Source: Neoarius graeffei (taxonomy: Eukaryota > Chordata > Actinopteri > Siluriformes > Ariidae). From it: DNA of 64,000 bases. Of the stretch, positions 10,519 through 22,671 are shown in pieces; within the stretch, counting starts at the first letter, position 1; the number at the start of each line of letters is the position of its first letter. The DNA lies in the NCBI RefSeq assembly GCF_027579695.1, contig NC_083583.1, positions 1,395,125 to 1,459,124 on the forward strand, given 5' to 3'. Both the position numbers and the translations under genes were made by a program. The notes beneath the pieces are model-generated. The model was not told the DNA's origin, did not search any database, and saw only the letters and a list, made by a program, of their open reading frames with translations.

Positions 10519-11175
10519 TAGGGACGGATCCAGACCGGTGCACGTGTATCAGTCAGAAATATATGTACACCATTGGCTTCAGTCATGGGGCATTTGTTTA
10601 CTTTACCGCTAGATGGCTACATGGGCAATAGCCACGCTCAACCAACAGACCAATGGTTCAAGATCTGCTGTGGTAAGTGGTGATGCTTACCCGACCTCAT
10701 GACCTGTCTTCTCACCATGCTTTGTATAGCGTGACCTGAGACAAAGAATCTAGGTCAAACCAATAAAATGCTCCAGAAAGGGGTTGAAATTCTAAATTCG
10801 CCATGAATAACGGGCCGAGCTGCGGTCATAGCAGGCCATGCCTGGGCTGTTTCAAAAGGTCTCGGGGAGAGGGAGGTGTCTGTAAAGTTTGGCGGGGTGA
10901 TGACTTTCAGTGGCCGAGTTATGAATTTTTAAACCCCTGCGTGCATGTGGCTGGAGCCAGGGCTCGTATTAAAGTTTTCAGTGAGTCATGCTTGCACAGC
11001 GGGTTCAGGGGCGAATAGTGGGCTGAGCTGCAATCGTAGTGGGCTGTGGCTGCCCACTTTGGAAAGGGCTCGGCGTGCTCTATGCCCTGTGAATATCCAC
11101 AGCGATCAGGTAAAATTAGTGAAAATGTTTCTGCAAATGTGCATCTGTCAGATTCTTTGGCTGGATCCGTCCCTG
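10519..11175. mobile_element. Non-autonomous DNA transposon (MITE) with 14-bp TIRs
   Basis: The ends are inverted copies of AGGGACGGATCCAG (about 10520-10533 and 11161-11174). The roughly 656-bp interior has no transposase. The TIR sequence is hAT-like in character, but the flanks give no convincing 8-bp duplication (cttttacg against atttatgg), so the superfamily is unsettled. The interior has a diffuse repeat ('gggctcg/gggccgagctgc' blocks near 10815 and 11020). Confidence 0.6.
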
Positions 11176-11574
11176 ATTTATGGTCCCCTGAATGTGAAAG
11201 ACAAGTTGGGAGGCCTGAGGTTCCTGTCAAAACTCTCTTGGAGAAAAACACTGGCCTCTCTGGCGAGCAACTTCTAAATGCTGAAGGAGAGAAACAAGGC
11301 GAAAAAACTTCATTCACATTTCACCAATTCAAGAAGAACTGGATGACTTGGAGAGATCGTTAAATCTTGCTTAATCACCAGCAGAAAATAGATAATTCTC
11401 TTGTCATGGATTAAATCCTTCATTTGCTCACAAACACCAAAATATAACTCAATATTATAAAAAAAAAATTGATGGAGTGTATTAACGATGACAAAATAAT
11501 GCTGTGATTTGACTTGTACAGAAATGGGGCATGGCGATGTTTTTGTAAGAAAGCAGACGTCTCGTTCTGCTCAC
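11176..11574. other. LMO1 last intron, donor-proximal part
   Basis: Short intronic stretch between the MITE and exon 3. No exon, RNA gene or repeat was recognised beyond an A run near 11459-11468. Confidence 0.45.
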
Positions 11575-11700
11575 CTCTGGTTACACAGCTGGCAGGCGAA
11601 ACAGTCCAAATGGTAAACGTTCTCTCTGGCCCTCATCACCATCTCAAACGCAGGGATCAGTTTACTGCAGGCTGCACAGTTCCCCGTCGTCCCGAAAAGC
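11575..11700 (-). CDS. LMO1: LMO1 internal coding exon (start of LIM2)
   Basis: This 126-bp exon encodes LFGTTGNCAACSKLIP through CQLCNQ. It supplies the first six zinc ligands of LIM2 (CAAC, then HLDC, FAC and QLC). The acceptor on the minus strand is tactctttcag before GCTTTTC and the donor is AG followed by gtgagc, both canonical. It starts with the last base and ends with the first two bases of an Arg codon, so it joins both neighbours in frame. Where I recall mammalian LMO1 having Asp after RAR, this copy has Glu (RARENVY), a conservative change. No frameshift or stop is present. Confidence 0.95.
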
Positions 11701-11812
11701 CTGAAAGAGTAAAAACACACAACACATTTACACTTTTCTTCTCTCCTGCAGCCCCGGCGCAGTACAGCAACCACTTCGACAAAGCAGTAAAGAGTCCTAA
11801 AGCTGAGCAGGT

Positions 11813-11846
<34 letters not shown>

Positions 11847-12391
11847 TGAAGGTGTGAAGTGTTTAAAGCTGCAGCGGTTCTCTCTCTCAGCTTCTCTGGC
11901 CTTCAGTTTTACAGTATAAAGAAATCAGCTGGAGGTTTTTGCTGCGTGTTGGAGAACTTGACACGGTTCTTCTGTTCCTGCACTAAATCCACTATGGCCT
12001 CCGTGACGGGTTTAAAACAGCTCCACGACTGAAGATCAGACTTTATTTAGAAACTAAACAAAAAGAACATTTGCCCTTTTACCTTTGATAGTCAAGCAGA
12101 AAATATAAAATATCATGAGATCAGATACTGGTATAAATATCTCAGGTTAAAGTTGTAGTTTAAGGTGGAAAAATTAGGTGCCAAGACTTTTGCACATTGT
12201 TACTGGCAACACAAGGCCAAAACAGATATAAAAGTAAATATAAACCAAACTTCTTTATCATGCAGAAATAAATAATAAACAAAAACCACTGATATTAGCA
12301 CAACGTCCTGTGAAGGGCGCGTCTGAGGAAAGATGAATGTTTCTGAATTTTGTTTATATTTAAACCCAAGAATCCAGAATTTTAACTCAAT
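11701..12391. other. LMO1 second intron, donor-distal end, no gene
   Basis: This is the 3' end of the 22365-bp intron between exons 2 and 3. A GT microsatellite lies at about 11814-11844, roughly 115 bp upstream of the exon 3 acceptor. No other feature was recognised. Confidence 0.45.
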
Positions 12392-12404
12392 CTGTCATGT
12401 TCAC

Positions 12405-12781
12405 CTCATCTCATCTCATTATCTCTAGCCGCTTTATCCTTCTACAGGGTCGCAGGCAAGCTGGATCCTATCCCAGCTGACTACGGGCGAAAGGCAGGGT
12501 TCACCCTGGACAAGTCGCCAGGTCATCACAGGGCTGACACATAGACACAGACAACCATTCACACTCACATTCACACCTACGCTCAATTTAGAGTCACCAG
12601 TTAACCTAACCTGCATGTCTTTGGACTGTGGGGGAAACCGGAGCACCCGGAGGAAACCCACGCGGACACGGGGAGAACATGCAAACTCCACACAGAAAGG
12701 CCCTCGCCGGCCCCGGGGCTCGAACCCAGGACCTTCTTGCTGTGAGGCGACAGCGCTAACCACTACACCACCGTGCCGCCC
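12405..12781 (-). mobile_element. V-SINE, type A tail, copy 3
   Basis: Inverted copy of the same SINE: on plus the GATGA-type tail comes first (ctcatctcatctc) and the tRNA-like head last (gtgccgcc). Flanking 13-bp duplications match at 12 of 13 bases (ctgtcatgttcac at 12392-12404, ctgtcgtgttcac at 12782-12794). One mismatch suggests a somewhat older insertion than copies 1 and 2. Confidence 0.88.
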
Positions 12782-12859
12782 CTGTCGTGTTCACATTACA
12801 AATATTTCACATCTCATCACAATCAGTTTAAATCACTGAGTTTTAGCTCATTATGTTTA

Positions 12860-15800
12860 CCCAAGACTCCTACATGGCCTCCTCGTGGCCAACCCGGTAA
12901 CTTGGGACTCAAAACCCAAGGCTGGCTATGTAGGGGATCTCGGCACAACAAGCGGGCCCAGAGGTGCAGTAGGCATGTCCCACTGGCGTGTGGACACGCT
13001 CTGCCGCTATGGGTTAAATAGTTGAGGTAGATCACTACCTTGGGCATATAAGAGTGCAACTCTGTCCATCGGCAAGAGGGCACCTGTTGGATGTCACAGT
13101 AGCGGCCAGTGATCAGAAACAGGGAGTCCCGGGACCTGTGCAACTTGTCATCTCTGGTCGTAGACAGGGATGATGAAGGTGAAGGGCGGAGGTAGGATGC
13201 CAGTACTGACTACCCTACAACGGCCACTGGACTATAAGAAGGACAACTCATATGACAAACCATACTGTAGGAGCTGCGCCCGCAGTTATTATAGCAACAG
13301 AAAGACCATGATGGCGGACAGAAGTAACACTAGGGTTACAGTCCCTAATATAGCTCCCACCACAGACTGAGATTCAATAGGATCTCATGCTGACTTGTCC
13401 ACAAACCTGCAAGGAAGGATCAACCCTGACAGAGGTACCTGTATGGGGAGAAGACTTGTCAATTGCAGGAACATTACAACAATATCAACACTTAATGTCA
13501 GAACCATAAAAGAAGCAAGATGTAGAGAGGAGTTGGCAACCAACCTGAGCTTGTACGGAATTGATGTTCTGGGAATCCAGGAACACCACATTGTGCATGA
13601 GGAAGTGATCAGGTATGAAGACATCAATGGCGGCATGCTCATAACAACATCTGCAACTAGAAACCAGGCTGGAACTGCTGTTGGAGGAGTAGGGATTCTG
13701 CTCATCTCTAAAGCAAGCAGTTCACTGACAAAAGTTACACCAAACACAGAGCGGATACTTACAGCAAGCTTTCAAGGGAATCTGGCAACAACCATCATTG
13801 TCACCTACTGTCCAACCAACACGGCAGATAAAGACATAGTGAAAGCCCATTATGATGACCTGGCGAGGGCCACTGAATCCATTCCAGCTCACAACCTACT
13901 GCTGGTTGTAGGGGAATTCAATGCAAGAATAGGACCAGAGGATGCCAAATTCACATTCCATAAAGAAACAAATAGGAATGGTAGACAGCTGCTGGACCTG
14001 GCAAGCGAGAAGGATCTAGTCATTTCTAGCACCTACTTCTGCAAGAAAGCAGGAAAGCTCTGGACCTTTATCAGCCCAGGAGGCATCAAGTATCAGCTAG
14101 ACTATGTGCTAATACGTAGAAAGTGGCGCAACAGCATGCTGAACGTGGAGGCATACAACTCCTTTGCAACTGTCGTCTCGGACCACAGAATCGTATCTGC
14201 CAGGGTGAGACTCAGCTTGCGGAAAAAGAAAGCAGAGCCAAGAAAAAGACAGTATGACTGGAACTTGTTTAAGAGCAGAAGAGACATACAGGAGCTGTAT
14301 ACGATTGAAGTACACAACAGGTTTCAACCACTACAGGAACTAGGTACGAGAGGTTCATCAAAGCCACTCAGGAGGCAGCAGAGAAGGTGGTCCCAATTAG
14401 GAAGAGGGGAAGAAAGACAAGGCACTCAGAGGACTCAAGGGTGACACATGCTAGAGATGAGTTGAATAGGGCGTATGAACAATACAAGGAGAGCACAACT
14501 GTAGAGAACAGACAAGAGTACAGTCAGACCAAAAAGAAGTTGAAGGAAACCTACATAGCAGTCGAGGAAGAAGATCTCAGCAACAAGATCAGAGAGGTAG
14601 AGAAAGCTCATGTGAATTGCAAGCATGGACAGAGCTGGAAACTCATAAATGACATCACTGACAGAAAGACAACTAGGAAGGGTCAGCTGGAAGGAAGTAC
14701 ACAAGAAGAAAGGATTGAGAACTGGTACAATCACTTCAAAACTCTTCTTGGAAATCCCCCTAGCATTACAGAGGAGGATGAGGAAATTCCTACTGTGTTT
14801 GAGGATCTCGAGATAAAGGAGGGCCAATTCGATCAGGGGGAATATGAGAAAGCAAAGAAATCCTTGGTTGAAGGAAAGGCCAGTGGGGAAGATAGGATAC
14901 CACCAGAAGTTCTGAAGAGATGTGAAGGGTTAGACGAAATCATCCTAGACTTCTGCAACAGGGCACTGATGAGGGGGGGAAGCCTGAGCAGTGGTCCCTG
15001 TTAAACATCATTCCTATACCCAAATCTGGTGATTTCAGACTGGGGAGCAACTACAGGGGCATCAGCCTGAGCTCACTAGTAGCCAAAATCTTCAACAGGA
15101 TGTTACTAAACAGAATAAAGCCAGCTGTGGAAAAACATCTGAGACACAACCAAAATGGGTTCAGAGAAGGAAGATCGACTGTCGGACACATACTCGCTCT
15201 ACGCAGACTGATCGAGGGCATAAAGAGTCACAACTTACCTGCCATAATCACCTTCATAGACTTTAAGAAGGCATTTGACACCATCCATAGGGGCAAGATG
15301 CTGAAGATCCTGAAGGCCTACGGCATCCCGGAGCTAATCATTAGTGCCATAGGCAGGCTGTACGAGGGCACCAGGGCTAAAGTGGTAACTCCAGATGGGG
15401 ACACCAGGCCCTTTGAGGTACAAGCAGGAGTGCTGCAAGGAGACACCTTGGCACCATACCTATTTGTGATAGTTTTGGACTATGTACTCAGGGTAGCCAT
15501 AGAGGGGAAAGAAGAGGAGCTAGGCTTCCAATTGGTGAGGAGAAGGAGTAGAAGAATTGGACCAAGAACAGTCACAGACCTGGACTTTGCTGATGATATA
15601 GCACTCCTTTCAGAGGAAATCCAGCAAGCCCAGAAGCTACTCCAGAATTTAGAAACCTCAACTGCAAGGGTGGGCTTACAGATGAATGCAGGAAAAAAAA
15701 CAAGTTTATGGCATTCAACCAACAGATTCCAGTCTGTATGAAGACCACAGACGGATCTGTACTCAAGAAAGTGGAAGACTTCAAGTATCTGGGGTCACAC

Positions 15801-16368
15801 ATGGAAAGCACCTCTAAGGACATCATCTCCCAAAAAGTAGCAGCATGGAGAGCCTGTAGCAAGCTTGGGAAGATCTGGAAGTCAGACCTTTCAAGTAAGA
15901 TCAAAGTACGTCTCTTTCTTTCAACAGTGGAGTCAGTGCTCTTATACGGCTGTGAAGCATGGACAGTCACTCCTAAACTGGAGAAACAGTTAGGCGGTTG
16001 CTATACGAGGATGTTGAGATGTGTTCTTAACATAAAATGGGACCAACACTGCACAAATAAAGAGCTGTATGCTGGACTCCCCAAACTATCCGATAAAGTA
16101 CGAGCCAGACGTCTGAGGTTTGCTGGACACTGTTTCAGAAATAATAAGGAAGTAGTGTCCAACTTGGTGCTGTGGTCTCCAGCACATGGGAAAAGGAGGC
16201 CTGGAAGACGGCCCCTCATCTATGTGGATGTGCTGAAAAGAGACACTGGTCTACAAGCTGATGTCATGGGGAAGGCTATGCAGGACAGGAGCTTCTGGGC
16301 TGCCAAGATGGTTCGGGTGGCAGAGGAGGACTGGCACCCGACATAAATAATAAATAAATAAATAAATA
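12860..16368 (+). mobile_element. Nearly full-length LINE (endonuclease-RT), clade unassigned
   Basis: A non-LTR retrotransposon of about 3.5 kb with a 5' leader (12860 to about 13400), an endonuclease-reverse transcriptase frame and a 3' tail of ATAA repeats (16343-16368). A 7-bp direct repeat 'atgttta' (12853-12859 and 16369-16375) is a plausible target duplication. The leader contains a short open frame (13170-13370) with a CRSC motif, which may be a remnant of an ORF1. The short tandem 3' tail recalls RTE-like elements, but the clade was not established. Confidence 0.8.
13395..16346 (+). pseudogene. LINE polyprotein: EEP endonuclease and reverse transcriptase, frameshifted
   Basis: The N-terminal part is an exonuclease-endonuclease-phosphatase nicking domain: TLNVRTI, GIQEHH, the GEFNARIG block (usual GDFN, here GEFN), YQLDYVL and SDHRIV. 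The reverse transcriptase follows with KASGEDRIPPEVLK, NGFREGRS, FIDFKKAFDTI, GVLQGDTLAPYLF and the catalytic FADD. The C-terminus has a GRRPL...W-type region typical of LINE ends. Three frameshifts break it: near 14340, in a run of seven G (14973-14979), and in a run of eight A (15693-15700). The catalytic box is intact, so inactivation looks recent and homopolymer-driven, or partly due to assembly error. Confidence 0.85.
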
Positions 16369-16375
16369 ATGTTTA

Positions 16376-16393
16376 TAGCAGAAAACTCATTTT

Positions 16394-16446
<53 letters not shown>

Positions 16447-17556
16447 CCAGACATTTTTTCATATCATTTATATTTCACACTTGTCCAGTTCTAGACCTGA
16501 GACACATCTGCTGAAATCTGATTGGCTGACGCTGGCTGTGGTTTTCCAGTTATGGCTTTAATTTCAGCTGAACGCTCAGCACAAAGACACAACACGACCC
16601 ATTACAGTGAGCTTCACAAAACCCCTGCTGTTAAACGCTGATGTGATTGAGGACGCAGCATTTAGAGTGAATTCACAAAAGAAACCGAACTGTAGCTGTT
16701 ATCGGACTCGATGCCGTGTTTCAGTGATCTGTGTTTAAATCACATCAGCGTTCCTCACAAATCATTTTATCAGAACAAGCTGCAGGTAAAACAGGAAGGA
16801 AAAAATGCATGAAAACTCGCTGAGGAGTTTTTATATAAAACACAAAACAGATTCAAATCTCACCTAATCGGTCCATGACAGAGATAAAGCTACACAAAGC
16901 TCAGGGACAAAACTGTTCTCTAGCGCCACCATCATGTCGCTCGTGTGTCTGAGTTTTGGAGGAAATGCTGCACTTTCCTGGTGTTTCATTCAGTGCTCGG
17001 ACCCTGAATAAACCCCAAATCTGCAGAAGTCTAATGTAAAGCCTGAGATCTGACTGGAGCTGGACAGACCAGCTGATATGTTTTTTCCAACAAAACAAAA
17101 CAAAACAAAACCAATAATCAGGTTACAAACCATGATATATTAATTCTTGGCTAATGATTAAATAATTAAAATGATCACATGGTCCTAATCCACTTCTTCA
17201 GAGACTTGCACAGCGAGCAGGATGCAGGAGCGATGAACACGAGCCGAGAGACCAGAGACGGAACCGCACGAGACTTTCTCAGAGTGATTCATTTCACACA
17301 AGAGCCTGAAGTCTGTAACACAGTCAGAAGAGTAAAAGGGTAAAAGGTTCCCACTGTAAGGAACCTGACTAATTCTGGACCAAGTGAAGAGAGAGAGAGA
17401 GAGAAAGAGAGATTTGTAACTTTAGATGTAAGCAGACATTCAGTGGAGCACAAAACAGACAGAAATGAAATTTCTCAGCTGTTTGTTTAAGTTTATTAGA
17501 ACACGAGGCTGAACCAGTGCAGTGAAGGTCACAAACGGAACAGGAGCAGTGGGGCA

Positions 17557-17594
<38 letters not shown>

Positions 17595-17866
17595 CTGACG
17601 CCTCCAATCTCCACCAGATTTACATTTTCATTTTCTGAACCCATGTCTCCGTGTTTAATTTGGAGATCCAGAAGCACAGATACACTTTTATATTCCACTG
17701 AGCCATGATGCAATGCAAAATCGAGGACAGGCGGATCAGACGGCGATGGCCTGCTGCTCCGACTGCGGGATAAAGCCGTGAGCTCAGACAAGGAGCAGAG
17801 AGAAAGATGAACGTTAAGTTGCTCCAGAGCTTCCATATTAGTTTCTCTCTAGTGCTCGTCCTCATG

Positions 17867-17940
<74 letters not shown>

Positions 17941-18206
17941 TCCAGCAGAGCTGAGTTTAATTAGACTGGAGAGAGGAGGAGTGAGAGGAGATGGGTGAGG
18001 AGTTCGAGATGGTTTGTTCAACATGAAGCAAACGCTCAGATACAGGACTTTCATAACAAAGCTGTGAGATTTAACACAAATTTGTAGATTTGCCTCAACA
18101 GACTTTACTTTGCTGATGGGCGATGAGTCGCACTGCGAACACACAGTATTTTTTAACCTGGAACCCTACTTTCCCATCTTTTTGGGTCCAGATATTTAAT
18201 AGGGAC
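16376..18206. other. LMO1 intron: tandem repeats and unique sequence
   Basis: A CTAA tetranucleotide array lies at 16397-16446, a GA run at 17387-17412, CT at about 17560-17588 and a compound CT/CA array at 17868-17938. The rest looks unique, with no exon recognised. Open frames across the microsatellites (His-Thr or Ser-Leu runs) are not genes. Confidence 0.5.
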
Positions 18207-18220
18207 ATAAACAATAGAAA

Positions 18221-18592
18221 GGGGTGGCACGGTGGTGTAGTGGTTATCACTGTCACCTCACAGCAAGAAGGTCCGGGTTCGAGCCCCGGGGCCAGCGAGG
18301 GCCTTTCTGTGCGGAGTTTGCATGTTCTCCCCGTGTCCGCGTGGGTTTCCTCCGGGTGCTCCGGTTTCCCCCACAGTCCAAAGACATGCAGGTTAGGTTA
18401 ACTGGTGACTCTAAATTGACCGTAGGTGTGAATGTGAGTGTGAATGGTTGTCTGTGTCTATGTGTCAGCCCTGTGATGACCTGGCGACTTGTCCAGGGTG
18501 TACCCCGCCTTTCGCCCATAGTCAGCTGGGATAGGCTGCAGCTTGCCTGCGACCCTGCACAGGATAAGCAGCTACAGATAATGGATGGATAG
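18221..18592 (+). mobile_element. V-SINE, type A tail variant, copy 4
   Basis: Same head, V core and tail family, but the end has drifted to GGAT repeats (atggatggat). Flanking 14-bp duplications match at 13 of 14 (ataaacaatagaaa at 18207-18220, ataaacgatagaaa at 18593-18606). Confidence 0.88.
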
Positions 18593-18988
18593 ATAAACGA
18601 TAGAAATTGGTGCAGTATTGAGTCAGAAAGCTGTATCTGGCAACTGCAAAACAGCTCTAGAATGTAATTCTATGGGGAAATCATCCATATCAAAGTAAAG
18701 CACTTGTTTTGGCCACCGACAGACTCATACTGTTATTATAAATGTCTGACAACATGGAACGGATCCTTTAGTGAACATCAGAAAACTGGACTGACTTTAA
18801 TTGGGACCAAAACAATTGAATATCTGAACCCAAAAAGATCTGAAAATAAGGATCAGGTTTAAAAATCCTGGAGTTTCCCTTTAATGTTACGGAAGGTCAG
18901 CAAACGAGTGAGTTCTTGTTGTCACTGACATTATAGCAGCTATAAACAGTTGTTCCCCATCAGTGTCTATTTACTCTCTCTCTCTCTT

Positions 18989-19930
18989 CCCTTACAAAAA
19001 AAGAAGTTAATTCAAGTGTGCTTTTAGTATACTTCTTTTAAACTAAAAATAAGAGCATATGCTTTCAGTTTACTTTTGATCAAGATATACTTAACAAAAG
19101 TGTAATAAAGTATTAAAATATTTGTGCCTTATGTTTAAGTGTACTTGCCCTGTAGTTGTGCTTCAGCATTGTTGACTCTGAGGTATGTCTGTGGTTCCAT
19201 ATAAGGTTTCTTTTTTTTTATTTCTCCTGAATGGGATAATTAATTTGTTTTATTAATTTCTTTTTCTTTAGAGCTGGATGTCAATTTGTTGTCATTGCCA
19301 TGTTTTTATACTTTGGCGTTTAATACAATGCTTTAAATTTTGATTTTGAAAGAAAATGAATATGTTCTTAATCCCGAGTATCTGTTGTTATTTTGTGAAT
19401 TCTTACCTTTATAACTTCATTGTAACTTAAGGTACAAAACACTTAAGTTGTCTACTGGTAGTGTGCATGAGGTAAGGGTTAGGGCTAGCAAACGAATAGT
19501 ATACCGAGAAGGGTAATTGCAGTAAACTTCAAAATTAAAAAGTGGACTAGATGTATATAACCAGTAACTAATAGTCTATTTCCAGTACACTATGAAATAT
19601 GCTTTTGTAATCTAAAGAGTGGACTACAAGTATAGAACTAGTAAACTATTAATATATAAGTTTACTTGTGGTTTACTTGCAGTACAAAATAAAAAATACT
19701 AGTTGTATACTCAAAGTTTACTTCTCTTAGACTTAATGTATACTTTTTATGAACTAAAAGTGGGCCAATTTAGTCCCAAGAAGTATTAGATTAGTTTACT
19801 TACAAGTATACTGTAAGTAATTGATATCAATATACTTGGTACACAAAAGTATACTTAAGGAAATATACTTTAACTTTACTTAAGTATACTTAATAAAATG
19901 AACCTGAAGTATACTTCTTTTTGATAAGGG
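18989..19930. mobile_element. MITE with CCCTTA termini and AAGTATACTT motifs
   Basis: The ends are inverted: CCCTTACAAAAAAGAAGTTA at the left and CCCTTATCAAAAAGAAGTAT at the right (reverse complement). TCTT occurs at both flanks (18985-18988 and 19931-19934), a possible 4-bp target duplication. The interior is AT-rich and packed with palindromic AAGTATACTT and AGTATACT motifs at irregular spacing. No protein is encoded. The superfamily was not identified. Confidence 0.7.
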
Positions 19931-19970
19931 TCTTGAAGTTAATAAGAGAAAAAAAATCTCAGCTGGATCC

Positions 19971-20626
19971 CAGGCTTGTAGTACTTGAGTCCAATTCATG
20001 CCCTAATTTAAGGACTCGTGACTTGACTTGGACTTGAGCACTGATGACTTGAACTTGGACTCAGAGTAGTGCAAGAAAATGCACATTCACCTGTTCATAC
20101 TGTACATCATGTTCAGGAACAAACTAACGTTAACGGCGCTAAAATACCTGGAGAGACGCCCCTAGGATTGTCTGCTTTGCTCATACAGACTTCTCATGCA
20201 GTGGAAAAAAAAATGCACTGCTATGTGTTCCATATGTAGAAGAACTATCAAGGACATGACGGGGACAACCTTGAACTTCAATCATCATTTGGCGAGACTC
20301 CACCCAGAGAAGGAAGCAACACGCTACTGTATGTTCATTGTCCTGTTGATAGTGGGCGGGGCTTGCTGAGTGATGAACAAGCTTTTGATCTGTAGCCTGT
20401 TCACTAAAATGAGGCAGTGGAGCAGGAACGTTAGTCCAACACAGTAGCAGAGACACTTTCACATAAAGGCAGCAACAGACACCGTCACACGGTGCATGTG
20501 GAGTCTTGTTCTTAAACTCGATTTGGATCAACAGTGGACTCAATTTTCTTTAATGACTTGGACTTGAACACTTGGGACTTGAGACTGGACTCGGACTCGA
20601 GGTTTAATGACTCGACTACAGCACTG
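19971..20626 (+). mobile_element. hAT-type fragment with BED zinc-finger remnant
   Basis: The ends carry related inverted sequence (left CAGGCTTGTAGTACTTGAG; right, reverse complement, CAGTGCTGTAGTCGAGTC) flanked by 8-bp sequences matching at 6 of 8 (ctggatcc at 19963-19970, cttgttcc at 20627-20634). Subterminal repeats of ACTTGGACTTG type are present. On plus, around 20205-20330, the translation MCSICRRTIKDMTGTT then HHLARLHPE is a BED-type C2H2 finger, the DNA-binding domain of hAT transposases. The catalytic domain is missing, so it is non-autonomous. Confidence 0.7.
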
Positions 20627-20985
20627 CTTGTTCCAGCTTGTTCCTGAGAAACTGTAAAGAAGTGTAAACTCATCTGTTCTGAAGACATGAGAAACTTTAC
20701 AGTTCCAGCTTCACATCTGACTGTAACACAGCGCTCACACTGGAGACTGCGTCCACAAACGATACATAAACATCTTAAAAATATTAAACTGAGCATCCAT
20801 TGTACATGTCTGAGCTGTTACTATGGAAACGATAACGTATCAGAAAGAGGGCATTAATTATAAATAAACCTGCGATGTGTAGCTGCACTACAGTCAGAGC
20901 TGCTGTTCTAGAGAATTAATCAACACCTTCCCTTCTGACCAATCAGAGTCCAGAACTCATCAGTGCTGCAGTTAAACAGTGTGTG

Positions 20986-20988
20986 TGT

Positions 20989-21019
<31 letters not shown>

Positions 21020-21371
21020 GTATTTGAGAGCGGAGTGTGTTTGAGGTGTGTGAGGGTTCATTCAGTTGGCTGTGGCGAAGCTGCTGCAGTCTCGCGGCTA
21101 TAAATAAATCATTAATGATCTCATTGTGCCGAGTGCTAATGAACGACTGTCGCCAGTTTGCTGGAATAAAAGCAGGAGTTCTTGAGTGAAGTCATCATCA
21201 GTGACTCTCCTCAAGTCAGAGTCGGGATCATAATTAACGTGTGGCTCGACTCCAAACTAGTGGAATATAACGGGGATGAGTTTGATCCACACATCAGTGT
21301 TTAATGAAGTGTGTCTCAGTGTGTGAGGATAATTCTGCTTCAAAATATGACTTCATTACAGAAGATGTGAT

Positions 21372-21423
<52 letters not shown>

Positions 21424-22572
21424 CCTCTCTTTTATCCAGTGGTGTCAGCATTTAATTTGTTCTATAACACATTTCATCAGTGCCCCATATTCATCTCATG
21501 CTGAGACAATCAGTGGGCGGGGCTTCATTATGACATCAGAAGTCGCTCCTGTTTCACTTCTTTCTCATCTCTCATATTTCTGTGCATTAATCTTCCTCCA
21601 CAGATGATCATGTAACACAAATATCATACATGTTTTGAAAATGTTTTGAAAATTGAAGTTTTTCCTGAAACTTTGTTTATTTTCTATTTTCTTTTACATT
21701 TATTTTACTATAAAACAAACGAATATGTAAATCTGAGACACGCCACAGAACAGCGCTGAATATCGTTAAGTCCTGATTCTGAATGATCTTAACTAGATCG
21801 TTAGTGTTACACTAACTGTCAGTGTATAGTGTACAGTATTTAATGTTGTGTTCTATAAACTGTTTTTGCACAAACATCGAGATGTCAGTTTCTTTCTCGA
21901 GAAAGCAGGAAAGCTTTAGCCGATTTGTGATAAACAGATGAGTCTGAAGACGTCTCAAAGTCTCCCATCCAGCATTTTAATCCTCTGTGTAATATTATTT
22001 TCAATGTTTATAATTAACTTTGTTTTTTTCATAACTGTATTATTAAAACTAAAAACATTTGTAGTAGAAACTTCTATAATGTGTAAATTGTTAAGAGTTA
22101 GCTCTCAATTTTTTTAATGATGAATAAGGAGAGAAAAATAATCAGCTGCCCATTGTGGTTATAGTTGGTATACCACATGAAGCTATCAAATTAAAAAAAA
22201 AAAAGAAAAAGAAAAAGAAATCAAGCTAAACAGGTCAAATAAATCATTGTTCTCATCCACCTGATGTTTAACAGTTCCATCATTTCATATGGAACGTTCC
22301 AGTGTTCGTCACTGCAGTTCAGAGACCATGAGCTCGTCTGTTTGTCTCCTCTCACTGAGTCTTAACCACATTAAGAGCCAGTGGAGTGGGATGTGTGATG
22401 GATGGTGAAGAAAGAAACCATCCTGCCCCGGTGCTCCCCCCCATCCTCACCACTGTGTCAGCAGCAGCTCCACCAAGAATGGCTGGATCTCCACGTAAAA
22501 GCTCGGGGGACTGAGACACAACACCCAGGAAATAATCATGTTTAATTTAGTGAGCAGATGGTTAGAAAGCAG

Positions 22573-22633
<61 letters not shown>

Positions 22634-22671
22634 CTTCTCTTTGTGGCCTAACAGTAAGTTTAACACTTTAA
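20986..22671. other. LMO1 intron, microsatellites, no gene seen
   Basis: GT arrays lie at 20979-21002 and 21376-21421 and a long CA array at 22576-22632. The block 21060-21260 is unique-looking with homeobox-like ATTAATGA cores. No exon or transposon was recognised. Confidence 0.45.

Larger units (their letters stand above)
18895..20985 (-). repeat. Dispersed repeat family R1, copy 2, split by two transposons
   Basis: The right part (20640-20985) matches the reverse complement of copy 1 (1606 onward). The left part (18895-18980, with 'tatagcagctataaacag') matches the continuation seen at 58200-58225. Between them sit a 942-bp MITE (18989-19930) and a hAT fragment (19971-20626), separated by about 40 bp of R1. 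A GT run merging into a G run (20980-21020) follows the end. Confidence 0.65.

Noticed and set aside
10803-11363. Overlapping open frames of 70-130 codons on both strands
   Set aside because: They lie inside or across the end of the TIR-bounded MITE, show no domain, and overlap one another in conflicting frames.
12434-12763. 109-codon frame also seen at 7566, 8911 and 18224
   Set aside because: The repeated protein is the V-SINE core read in one frame; it recurs only where SINEs are inserted.
13385-13747. Minus-strand frames opposite the LINE ORF
   Set aside because: Shadow frames of the endonuclease-RT coding strand; similar shadows at 14102-14827, 15480-15970 and 63678-63860 were dropped.
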